Below the pieces are notes generated by a model. That model made no database searches and was not told the DNA's origin. It saw only the letters and a program-made list of their open reading frames with translations. Shown here one piece after another: positions 55,081-63,285 of a DNA stretch of 64,000 nt. Location of the stretch: the NCBI RefSeq assembly GCF_026625985.1, contig NZ_CP113116.1, forward strand, positions 868,001 to 932,000, given 5' to 3'. The first letter of the stretch is position 1; every line of letters starts with the position of its first letter. The position numbers and the translations under genes were made by a program. This stretch comes from Mycobacterium sp. Aquia_213. GTDB lineage: Bacteria > Actinomycetota > Actinomycetes > Mycobacteriales > Mycobacteriaceae.

Positions 55081-56139
55081 TTGACAACCTTCGAAGCTCA
55101 GGACTCGGCCACACAGACCGACCTCGTCAATCAGCCGGAGCAGACCGCCCCGCTGGAAGAGGCGCGACTGCTTTGCGATGCGCCTCCGCCTTTCCCGTTC
55201 GGGTGGTTCGCGGTGGCGCTGTGTCACGAGCTGCGTGCGGGTGCGGTGTTGACCCGTCAGTTCATGGATCGCGAGATTGTCATCTATCGCACGGAGTCAG
55301 GAACGGTGTGCGCCACCGAGGCGTACTGCCCGCATCTGGGAGCCCATCTGGGGCACGGCGGCGAGGTGTGTGGCGAAGAGCTGCGTTGTCCGTTTCACGG
55401 CTTCCGGTTCTCGGTGAAAGGTTCGTGTGTGTACTCGCCGTCGGGTGCCCCGCCTCCTGCGGCGCGCCTGGGTCTTCTCGAAGTCCGCGAGATCCACGGT
55501 GCCATTTTCGTGTGGCATGGCCCCGCCGGACAGGTGCCGTGGGAGATTACGCCGCTGGGCGGCGATGAATCGGACTGGCACCATGTGAGGCACACGGTTC
55601 GGCACGTACACAGCCATCCGCAGGAACTTGTCGAAAACAGTATCGACATTACGCATTTTGTTGCATTGCATGGGCTGCGGAATGCTCAACTGGTCGAGCC
55701 GCCAATTTTTGACGGCCCGCGAATGCGCGTTGACTACACCTACACTCAGCTGACTCTGCGGAAGTCCGAAGTTGATGTCAAAATGCGCATTCGAATCGAC
55801 GGTTTGGGCTTCGTTGTCGATGAGGTTGATTCACGCGGACTTTCGCTGCGGGTCTTCAGCTTGGCGACTCCCGTCGGTGAACGCGACACGGTCCAACATC
55901 TGCTTGTGAGCGTGCGCAAACGGGGCCGGAGCGTAGTGGGTAAAGCCGTATGGCGTTGCATCGAAAAGATTAGCGGGCCGTTCATCCTGCGCGGACTGGT
56001 CGACCAAATCAAGCAAGATGACCCGGTATGGACGAACAAGAAGTATCTGCGCCGACCGGCAATTGCTGAGGGGGATGGTCCGATCCACGCGTATAGGCGG
56101 TGGGTGAGTCAGTTTTATTCAGAAGGTGCCGCCTGGTGA
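55081..56139 (+). CDS. Rieske non-heme iron oxygenase alpha subunit (KshA/DAF36-like)
   Basis: 352 residues from TTG 55081; AAAGGGAG ends just upstream. The Rieske ligands are Cys83, His85, Cys103 and His106 (YCPHLGAHLGHGG, RCPFHGF). The catalytic iron is held by His192 and His197, with Asp189 nearby (SIDITHFVALHG). Members of this group hydroxylate or desaturate sterol-like substrates, such as 3-ketosteroid 9-hydroxylase and cholesterol 7-desaturase. It is closely related to the tandem genes at 61079-64000. The SDR that should follow it is reduced to a relic at 56190. Confidence 0.93.
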   Translation: MTTFEAQDSATQTDLVNQPEQTAPLEEARLLCDAPPPFPFGWFAVALCHELRAGAVLTRQFMDREIVIYRTESGTVCATEAYCPHLGAHLGHGGEVCGEELRCPFHGFRFSVKGSCVYSPSGAPPPAARLGLLEVREIHGAIFVWHGPAGQVPWEITPLGGDESDWHHVRHTVRHVHSHPQELVENSIDITHFVALHGLRNAQLVEPPIFDGPRMRVDYTYTQLTLRKSEVDVKMRIRIDGLGFVVDEVDSRGLSLRVFSLATPVGERDTVQHLLVSVRKRGRSVVGKAVWRCIEKISGPFILRGLVDQIKQDDPVWTNKKYLRRPAIAEGDGPIHAYRRWVSQFYSEGAAW

Positions 56140-56189
56140 CGGCGGGCACAACCCGCCGCAACACTGCTAACTCAAAAGGTTGAGACACG

Positions 56190-56452
56190 TTGCCCTCCGT
56201 ACTCATCACTGGCGCAGCCCGGGGCATCGGAAAGTCGATCGCGATGTGAATGGCCGCGGACGGCTGGGGCGTCATCGCAGGCGTCCGAACGGAACAAGGT
56301 GGCAAGGCAATCACCGCGATGAATCCGCGCGGGTAATACTCGACGTTCAAAGTCGATCGACGAACGTGCTAACCCCTGAGTTGGCTCACTTAGTGGTCAA
56401 GTTCGATGCAGATGTGAGTGACCGCTTCCCGACAGTCGTGTTGGGAGATTAA
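56190..56452 (+). pseudogene. SDR relic downstream of Rieske oxygenase
   Basis: TTG 56190 starts LPSVLITGAARGIGKSIAM, then an in-frame TGA (56247-56249), and the reading continues MAADGWGVIAGVRTEQ with a second stop TAA after NPRG. It matches the SDR half at 60667 (VLITGAARAIGKSTAMQMAAEG). Only about 65 codons of the gene are recognisable. Confidence 0.85.
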
Positions 56453-56458
56453 CCGTTG

Positions 56459-57865
56459 TCAGCCCGCCGCAGTCTGCAATTCGAGTAGTGCAGCTGGTAT
56501 ACCGTCTGCCAGATCCCAGAGGTCGGGCACCAAATCCGGGCAGCACACCAAGCCGATGTCGAGTTTGCCGTAAAGCGACATCACAACGACGTCGAGCCCA
56601 CCGCCCTCGATGATCGGCCCGAAGGCATACCTTCCCGTAATCGCCGCGCCCAGCAAATAGCTCTGCGTCGCTGGCCCGCGCACGTTCGAGACGCTCACGT
56701 TATTCACAGGCCGGCGTTCACTTAACTGGGCCCACCTGTAGATGCGCGGTCCGAACGCTAACAGGCCGGGGAAGTGTTCCAAAAAGTATTGTGGCAGCCG
56801 AGATCCAATTGCCGAATCATCCCGCTTAGTAGCCGAAGTCATCCCGGCGATAGCTCTCAGCCGGTCGGCTGGATCGACTACGTCGCTGTGCAAGTTGATC
56901 AATCGAACAGCCACCTGGTTGCGGCCTGCGTTGGCCGGATCGGACACCGCGATGGGCATCCACGCGAGAAGTCCGACGTTGGGCAACGCGGCGCGGTCGA
57001 GCAGAAATCGTCTCAACGCGCCCGATATCACAGCTAACATCACGTCGTTGACCGTAACGCCGAACCTGTCCTTAACGGCCTGGGCATCCGCAAGATCCAG
57101 CTGGACATACGCTGCGGTGCGGCGGCTGGTGAGTTTGCCATTGAACGGAGTTCGCGGAGCGGCTGGCATTTTTCCAAACCAGCCGGCCGCCGCTATGCCT
57201 CGCGCAGAACGAAGAGCCTTTCTGGCATCGAAGAGCAGGCCGACCAACGCCGACAGTAGCGTCTTGGTCAGATGCCAAGGCCGGCAGGCAAACTGCACCC
57301 ACCCGTCAAGCACGATCTGCCGATTGCTGACAGTCCCGATCCCTCCGATGGCCTCCGGCGACGGTGGGTCGGCCTCGGTACTGCAGAGCCGTGCGAACAT
57401 GTCGAGGGCCTTCTGGCCGTCCGCGAGAACGTGTTGCATCCGCAGCATCACCGCGACATTCGCCGTCAAGCCCGGGTCAGCATCGACGAGTCCCTCGATC
57501 ACGAACATGTCCCACACCGGTCGGCCGCGGTCCATCCGTTCTGCGACCAGACGCCCGCCCACCTTCGAAAGCTCATGAGGACCGCCCGGTGCCGGCAGCT
57601 CGATCCGGTGCAGGTGGTTGTCAAGGTCGAAGTCGGGATCGTCTACCCAGACCGGAGCGCCGATATTCAAAACACTGTCCGCCAATTTCATGCGGAATTC
57701 AGGCAGCGCATCGATTTGCTTCAATAGCTTTTCACGGAAAGCTTCGAAGCTATATCCGCCTGGCATCGTCGAAGTGTCCAGCATGAACATGCCGCAAGCG
57801 GTCATCGGCTGCTTCGAGGTCTCTAGGCGCAGCATGCTTGTATCGAATCCACTGAGCCGATGCAC
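56459..57865 (-). CDS. WS/DGAT acyltransferase, altered active-site motif
   Basis: 468 residues from GTG 57865 (MHRLSGFDTSMLRLE). The family motif HHxxxDG reads QHVLADGQKALD, so the first His is Gln while the second, usually the catalytic one, is retained. The C-terminus has NVSVSNVRGPATQSYLLGAA. It is a paralogue of the enzyme at 47497 (LSGFDTSLLHLE, LSNVPGPQVQCYLMGA). It could be active with an altered base, or a decaying copy. It lies convergent with the Rieske-SDR unit at 55081. Confidence 0.88.
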   Translation of the reverse strand: MHRLSGFDTSMLRLETSKQPMTACGMFMLDTSTMPGGYSFEAFREKLLKQIDALPEFRMKLADSVLNIGAPVWVDDPDFDLDNHLHRIELPAPGGPHELSKVGGRLVAERMDRGRPVWDMFVIEGLVDADPGLTANVAVMLRMQHVLADGQKALDMFARLCSTEADPPSPEAIGGIGTVSNRQIVLDGWVQFACRPWHLTKTLLSALVGLLFDARKALRSARGIAAAGWFGKMPAAPRTPFNGKLTSRRTAAYVQLDLADAQAVKDRFGVTVNDVMLAVISGALRRFLLDRAALPNVGLLAWMPIAVSDPANAGRNQVAVRLINLHSDVVDPADRLRAIAGMTSATKRDDSAIGSRLPQYFLEHFPGLLAFGPRIYRWAQLSERRPVNNVSVSNVRGPATQSYLLGAAITGRYAFGPIIEGGGLDVVVMSLYGKLDIGLVCCPDLVPDLWDLADGIPAALLELQTAAG

Positions 57866-57993
57866 GATTCAGGAGGTTAGCAAGTAAGCCGTGTGCAGTC
57901 ACGCAAAGACATCAGGATTCTTGCAGCAACTCCGGCAACCTCAATCAAGGTCGGCTTGCGCCACAGGATCTGACGGCAAATGCGCATCGACAC

Positions 57994-58445
57994 CTATCGC
58001 GGCTGACGAGCGAGAGCATGAAACAGGCGGTCTCGCGCCGCGGTGGGCAGGTTCGGCAGCACGGCGAGTTGCATTCGTGCATTGAGGCCGACGACATAGC
58101 GTGCCCGTGGTCGACGAGTGGTGAGGGTTCGGGCCACCACTTCGGCCACCCTGCCCGCCGCCAACACCAACCACTCCGCTGCGGGGGTTGATTGCGCAAG
58201 CCCTACCAGGTGTCGCGCATACCGGCTGCGATGTTCCGATGAGATCACCGCAGTCATCTCGTCGACCAGCCCGCCAGCGGCGCTTTGCATCTCGGTGTCA
58301 ATCTGAGCTGGTTGAACGACGCTGACCGCAATCTTCCACGGACGGAGCTCAATTCGTAGCGTGTCGGCGAACGCATCAATCGCGAATTTCGAAGCGGAGT
58401 GAGCACCGTGCAATGGGTAAGACACATTGCCTGCGGTCGGCGACA
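57994..58445 (-). pseudogene. C-terminal half of an SDR gene split by an IS/P450 segment
   Basis: The minus-strand frame reads PTAGNVSYPLHG then AHSASKFAIDAFADTL and RIELRPWKIAVSVVQ. It is the second half of a classical SDR, with the catalytic Tyr of the Y-x3-K motif replaced by His (HSASK). The first half is at 60676-61056. About 2.2 kb of IS sequence and a P450 lie between them. The junction on this side lies within about 10 bases of 58440. Confidence 0.8.
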
Positions 58446-58860
58446 GCGAGTCCTACGAGTTCAGGCGCGAGTTCCTGGCGTCGCTGAAACCCCGCGGTCT
58501 GTCGGGGGTGCATCTGGTCATCTCCGATGCTCACGCCGGGATCAAAGCTGCGGTGGCACCACAGTTCACCAACTCCTCATGGCGGCGGCGCCGAGTGCAT
58601 TTCATGATCTTTTCCAACCCGGCAGCGTTCCTGCGGCTGGCCGCCGCGGTGGTCATCGAAGCCCACGACGAGTGGCAGGTCACTCGCCGCTATCTCTCCG
58701 ATATCTCCATGGACGAAATGCGTACCGTCATCGCCGCCAAACACGCCGCCGCCACGTGCCAAACAACACCAAATCACCTAGCGCTCAACATGATTTGATG
58801 ATCGCTACGCGTGAACCACGCGGGATCTAAAGTCCACCACTCACCGGGACGCTATCCGCG
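58440..58860 (+). mobile_element. IS256-family transposase fragment with 3' end
   Basis: The frame GDSESYEFRREFLASLK, then GVHLVISDAHAGIKAAVA is the DDE-type core of an IS256/Mutator transposase. After VHFM the sequence jumps to FLRLAAAVVIEAHDEW and RRYLSDISMDEMRTV, so an internal segment is deleted. The stop is followed by about 60 bases of non-coding 3' end ending in GGGACGCTATCCGCG. The upstream half of the element is missing. The 3' end is repeated at 60490-60675. Confidence 0.8.
58683..58860 (+). repeat. IS 3' end, left copy of direct repeat flanking the P450
   Basis: From the RYLSDIS codons through the trailer ending CCGGGACGCTATCCGCG; the same text with minor changes is at about 60500-60675. 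Both are in plus orientation. Confidence 0.8.
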
Positions 58861-58862
58861 TT

Positions 58863-58890
58863 GATGCGGTATCGCTTTTTGAACCGCATC
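58863..58890. terminator. hairpin downstream of the minus-strand P450
   Basis: GATGCGGT pairs perfectly with ACCGCATC across a 12-base loop, about 76 bases past the P450 stop on its strand. T-tract absent outside the loop; function unproven. Confidence 0.3.
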
Positions 58891-58966
58891 GCGCAGGCCG
58901 CTGCTGGACGCGGCGAGCTGACTTGAGTCCAAGCCGGTTCACGTTGTGAAAGCGGTCGGCCTCAAC

Positions 58967-60397
58967 TCAATTCGCTGCCGCGGGCACCTTGGTGATGACG
59001 GCGGGCACGTACGGCCGAGAGACAGAAGGATCGTACCGGGGAATCCAGTCAGTGGGAATTTGTACCCGGAACCGCTGATGGAGTTGGGCGAGCAGGAGTT
59101 GCGCGATCATCTCGGTCATCGGCGCACCGAGACAACGGTGTGGTCCGGCGCCGAAGGCGACGTAGGCCAGGTTCGGCCGCGCCGCGATGGTGTCCTTGTC
59201 GTAAAACCGCATCGGATCGTAGCTGTCGGGATCAGGACCCCACCAGCGTGCATCACGATGCAGGGCATACGGCGATACTCCGACACGGCTTCCGCGACGG
59301 ATATGGTATCCACCGATGGTGTCGTTAACCTTTGCAACCCGCAGTAGGAAGGGAGGGGCCTCCAGCCGCAGACCCTCCGCGAAGCACGCCCTCGCCCACT
59401 GCAGCCGATCCAGATCATCGAAAGTCGGCACCGCCCCACCAAGCCCATCAACCTCGTCGTAGAGCCGCTGCTGAGCTGCTGGATTCTGCGGGAGCAACCC
59501 CAGCGTCCACGCCAACGACGCGTCGACGCTGTCCCAAGCGGCACCCATCAGGCTCATGATGTCCAAGACGGCGTCGCGCCGACGGATGGACCTGCCGTCC
59601 CGGCGGTGCGCGTCCAGAACCACCTGCATCGCGTCGTCGTAAGATTGACCGTCGGCCAATCGTTCGTCCACTCGCCGCAACACCCAGCGCCGCATCCGCA
59701 ACCACGCCTGTGCGATATTCCCGGCTTCCAGTAGCAGCCTGGGGCGGCCGAGAAAGCCCAAGGAAGACGTAAACGGGGACAGCAAGGCGCGGACATCGAC
59801 TGCAACCTGGTGCAGCTCGGCGTCGGTGAGCTCTATCGAAAACATCACTCGCATGAACGCCGGCATGATCACAGCGGGCAGCTCTTCGTGCAGATCGATC
59901 CGTTCGCCGGACTCGGCGAACCGATCCCATCTGGCCAGGCTTTTGTCGAACTCGTCGGCGAGACACGTGGCGATCCTCGTGAGCTGCCGGCGACCGAACA
60001 TCGGTGCCAGCGCCTTGCGCCGCTGGCGATACTTCTCCCCCTCCAACATGGCCAACCCAACGCCCACCGCAAACCCGGCGAAGCCGGCGCCCGGACCGCT
60101 CGTGCGGCCGTACTCGCCCTCCCGGCTATTCAGGACGTGGGCCACGTGGTCGGGATGGTTCACCACCACCACTTCAGCCATCGGCCACGGAAGCCGATAG
60201 ACGTCACCGTAGCGGTTTCTCAACTCCCGCAGGTATCCGCAGGGGTCCGCCCAGTAGTCGCCCATCACGCCGACGAAAGGCCGCCCACGTGGGCCGGGCG
60301 GGCGCGGCGCATCAATCCGCCGCCGCGACTGCAACCAATCCCGCCCACGACCGACAGGATTCCGGGTAATCCAGAATGTATCCGAGGTCGCCGTCAT
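58967..60397 (-). CDS. cytochrome P450 inside an IS-bounded segment
   Basis: 476 residues from ATG 60397 (GAGAGG upstream; an earlier frame opens at 60451). It has a Pro-rich hinge (PRPPGPRGRPFVG), an I-helix reading LMGAAWDSVDASLAW, K-helix EGLRLEAP and heme loop FGAGPHRCLGAPMTE. The usual acid-Thr pair of the I-helix is Asp-Ser here. The gene has intact reading frame and full length. It is flanked by direct repeats of an IS 3' end and lies within a split SDR, so its arrival here is secondary. Confidence 0.9.
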   Translation of the reverse strand: MTATSDTFWITRNPVGRGRDWLQSRRRIDAPRPPGPRGRPFVGVMGDYWADPCGYLRELRNRYGDVYRLPWPMAEVVVVNHPDHVAHVLNSREGEYGRTSGPGAGFAGFAVGVGLAMLEGEKYRQRRKALAPMFGRRQLTRIATCLADEFDKSLARWDRFAESGERIDLHEELPAVIMPAFMRVMFSIELTDAELHQVAVDVRALLSPFTSSLGFLGRPRLLLEAGNIAQAWLRMRRWVLRRVDERLADGQSYDDAMQVVLDAHRRDGRSIRRRDAVLDIMSLMGAAWDSVDASLAWTLGLLPQNPAAQQRLYDEVDGLGGAVPTFDDLDRLQWARACFAEGLRLEAPPFLLRVAKVNDTIGGYHIRRGSRVGVSPYALHRDARWWGPDPDSYDPMRFYDKDTIAARPNLAYVAFGAGPHRCLGAPMTEMIAQLLLAQLHQRFRVQIPTDWIPRYDPSVSRPYVPAVITKVPAAAN

Positions 60398-60489
60398 CGA
60401 GTACCTCTCGGGTCGCACCCGCCAGTGAACCGTTGTTGCAGTTGCGTACAACAGACCGAAAATTACACCGGGTTGCTCTGGCGGTCAAC

Positions 60490-60675
60490 GCTGTCACCCG
60501 CCCTATCTCTCCGATATCTCCGTGGACGAACTGCGTACCGTCATCGCCGCCAAACACGCCGCCGCAGCACGTGCCAAATAACATCAAATCACCTAGCGTT
60601 CAACATGATTCGTTGATCTCAACGCGTGAACCACGCGGGATCTGAAGTCCACCACTCACCGGGACGCTATCCGCG
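60490..60675 (+). repeat. IS256-type 3' end, right copy of direct repeat
   Basis: Encodes the last residues of the transposase (YLSDISVDELRTVIAAKHA then a stop) followed by the same trailer as at 58750-58860, ending CCGGGACGCTATCCGCG. The SDR N-terminal half begins right after it on the opposite strand. Confidence 0.8.
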
Positions 60676-61056
60676 CGAGCGCCGCAGCCGCGGGAGCACG
60701 GCCTGTGTGACCGCACGTTGTCCGGTCACGTTCACCTCGAATGAAGTCCGGCGCACCTCAGTTGGTGGGACGGCTTCCACTGGTCCGCTCACCGCTATCC
60801 GGGCATTGTTCACGACTGCATTGAGCTGCGTCGGTAACGAATTGGCAAGCGCGCTAATGTGTTCGGCATTTGTGATGTCGAGCAGTACCGGCGAAGTCCG
60901 GCGCGGATTCGTGGCGGCGATTGCCTTGCCATCTTGCTCCGTTCGGACGCCTGCGATGACGTCTGAGCCCTCCGCGGCCATTTGCATAGCGGTCGACTTT
61001 CCGATGGCTCGGGCTGCGCCAGTAATCAGTACGGAGGCAAGGTGTCTCAGCCTGCT
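60676..61056 (-). pseudogene. N-terminal half of the split SDR gene
   Basis: The minus strand reads VLITGAARAIGKSTAM, VIAGVRTEQDGKAI and NAVVNNARIAVSGPVEA (the NNAG-like motif), ending LPRLRRSRG at the IS border. Compared with the relic at 56190, one C is missing just after the presumptive TTG start (TTGCC-TCC against TTGCCCTCC), so the start itself is out of frame. The second half is at 57994. It followed the Rieske gene at 61079, as in the other Rieske-SDR pairs. Confidence 0.82.
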
Positions 61057-61078
61057 GAGTGGCAGGGTTTTCCCGCTC

Positions 61079-62185
61079 TCACCAGGCGGCACCTTCTGGA
61101 TAGAACTGACTCGCCCATCGTCGATACGCGTGGATCGGGCCATCCCCCTCAGCAATGGCCGGACGGCGCAGATACTTCTTGTTGATCCATACCGACTCAT
61201 CTAGCTTGACTTGGTCGGCCAGCCCGCGCATAACGAACAGTCCGAACACTTTTTCGACGACACACCAGAACGCTTTGCCCACTGGGCTTCGGCCCCGTTT
61301 GCGCACGCTCACAAGCAGATGCTGGACCGTATCGCGTTCACCGACCGGAGTCGCCAAGCCGATGAACCGCATTGAGAAACCGAGTATGTCGACCTCGTCG
61401 ACAAGGATGCCCAAACCGTCCATTCGAATGCACATCTTGACGTCAACACCAGACGTCCAGGGAGTCGGTTGGGTGTAGGTGTAGTCAACGCGCATTCGCG
61501 GGCCGTCATAAATTGGCGGCTCGACCAGTTGAGCATTCCGCAACTCATGCAGAGTACTGAGATGCGCGATGTCGATATTGTTCTCGATAAGTTCCTGCGG
61601 ATGGCTGTGTACGTGCCGAACCGTGTGCCTCACATGGTGCCAGTCCGATTCATCGCCGCCCAGCGGCGTAATCTCCCACGGCACCTGTCCGGCGGGGCCA
61701 TGCCACACGAAAACGGCACCGTGGATCTCGCGGACTTCGAGAAGACCCAGGCGCGCCGCAGGAGGCGGGGCACCCGACGGCGAGTACACACACGAACCTT
61801 TCACCGAGAACCGGAAGCCGTGAAACGGACAACGCAGCTCCTCGCCACACACCTCGCCGCCATGCCCCAGATGGGCACCCAGATGCGGGCAGTACGCCTC
61901 CACCGCGCACGCCGTTCCCGACTCCGTGCGATAGATGACAATCTCGCGATCCATGAACCGACGGGTCAACACCGCGCCCGCACGCAGCTCGTGACACAGC
62001 GCCACCGCATACCACCCGAACGGGAAAGGCGGAGGTGCATCGCAAAGCTGTCGCGTCTCTTGCAGCGACACCGTTTTCACCGCCGTGACGTCCGACTGAG
62101 TGATGGGATCGACCTGCGCCGCCGGCGAAGCACCAGTGTCGGCCCCGGTTGGGTACGGTTGCGGCCGGGTTTTGCCCGCCGTCAC
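61079..62185 (-). CDS. Rieske non-heme iron oxygenase (tandem copy 3)
   Basis: 368 residues from GTG 62185, which overlaps the TGA of the upstream copy as GTGA. Rieske motifs YCPHLGAHLGHGG and RCPFHGF are intact. The iron-site region reads NNIDIAHLSTLHEL, which keeps both His of the usual pair. It is KshA/DAF36-like. The N-terminal 30 residues are a Pro/Thr-rich extension shared only with the next copy. The Rieske domain is nearly identical in DNA to copy 2, while the C-terminal half is more diverged. Confidence 0.92.
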   Translation of the reverse strand: MTAGKTRPQPYPTGADTGASPAAQVDPITQSDVTAVKTVSLQETRQLCDAPPPFPFGWYAVALCHELRAGAVLTRRFMDREIVIYRTESGTACAVEAYCPHLGAHLGHGGEVCGEELRCPFHGFRFSVKGSCVYSPSGAPPPAARLGLLEVREIHGAVFVWHGPAGQVPWEITPLGGDESDWHHVRHTVRHVHSHPQELIENNIDIAHLSTLHELRNAQLVEPPIYDGPRMRVDYTYTQPTPWTSGVDVKMCIRMDGLGILVDEVDILGFSMRFIGLATPVGERDTVQHLLVSVRKRGRSPVGKAFWCVVEKVFGLFVMRGLADQVKLDESVWINKKYLRRPAIAEGDGPIHAYRRWASQFYPEGAAW

Positions 62186-63285
62186 CAGGCTGCACCTTCT
62201 GGATAGAACTGACTCGCCCATCGTCGATACGCGTGGATCGGACCATCCCCCTCAGCAATTGCCGGACGGCGCAAATACTTCTTGTTAGTCCATACCGACT
62301 CATCTTGCTTGATTTGGTCGACCAGTCCGCGCAGGATGAACGGCCCGCTCATTTTTTCGACGCCACACCAGAACGCTTTGCCCACTGGGCTTCGGCCCCG
62401 TTTGCGCACGCTCACAAGGAGATACTGGATCGTGTCGCGTTCACCGACCGGAGTCCACAGGGCAAAAAACCGCAGCGAAAAACCGAATAGATCGGCCTCG
62501 TTGACAACGACGCCGAAACCGTCGATTCGAAAGCGTATTTCGACGTCAACACCAGAATTCCACGGAGTCAGCTGAGTGTAGGTGTAGTCAAGGCGCATTC
62601 GCGGGCCGTCAAAAATCGGTGGCTTGACCAGTTGAAAATTCCGGAACCCATGCAAGGCCCCAAAATGCATGATGTCGATATTATTTTCGGCAAGTTCCTG
62701 CGGGTGGCTGTGAACGTGCCGAACCGTGTGTCCCACCTTGCGCCACTCCGATTCATCGTCGGGCGCATCAATCTCCCACGGCACCTGTCCGGCGGGGCCG
62801 TGCCACACGAAAACGGCACCGTGGATCTCGCGGACTTCGAGAAGACCCAGGCGCGCCGCAGGAGGCGGGGCACCCGACGGCGAGTACACGCACGAACCTT
62901 TCACCGAGAACCGGAAGCCGTGAAACGGACAACGCAGCTCCTCGCCACACACCTCGCCGCCGTGCCCCAGATGGGCACCCAGATGCGGGCAGTACGCCTC
63001 CACCGCGCACGCCGTTCCCGACTCCGTGCGATAGACGACTATCTCGCGATCCATGAACTGACGGGTCAACACCGCACCCGCACGCAGCTCGTGACACAGC
63101 GCCACCGCGAACCACCCGAACGGGAAAGGCGGAGGCGCATCGCAAAGCAGTCGCGCCTCTTGCAGCGACACCGTTTTCACCGCCGTGACGTCCGACTGAC
63201 TGACGGGATCGACCCGCCCCGCCGGCGAAGCACCAGTGTCGGCCCCGGTTGGGTACGGTTGCGGCCGGGTCTTGCTCGCCGTCAC
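62182..63285 (-). CDS. Rieske non-heme iron oxygenase (tandem copy 2)
   Basis: 367 residues from GTG 63285, again as GTGA overlap with the copy before it. Rieske motifs are identical to copy 3. The iron-site stretch is NNIDIMHFGALHGF. After VPWEI it has DAPDDESEWRKVGHT where copy 3 and the 55081 protein have TPLGGDESDWHHVRHT, showing that the central segment differs in blocks. It is part of a polycistronic array of at least three oxygenases. Confidence 0.92.
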   Translation of the reverse strand: MTASKTRPQPYPTGADTGASPAGRVDPVSQSDVTAVKTVSLQEARLLCDAPPPFPFGWFAVALCHELRAGAVLTRQFMDREIVVYRTESGTACAVEAYCPHLGAHLGHGGEVCGEELRCPFHGFRFSVKGSCVYSPSGAPPPAARLGLLEVREIHGAVFVWHGPAGQVPWEIDAPDDESEWRKVGHTVRHVHSHPQELAENNIDIMHFGALHGFRNFQLVKPPIFDGPRMRLDYTYTQLTPWNSGVDVEIRFRIDGFGVVVNEADLFGFSLRFFALWTPVGERDTIQYLLVSVRKRGRSPVGKAFWCGVEKMSGPFILRGLVDQIKQDESVWTNKKYLRRPAIAEGDGPIHAYRRWASQFYPEGAAW

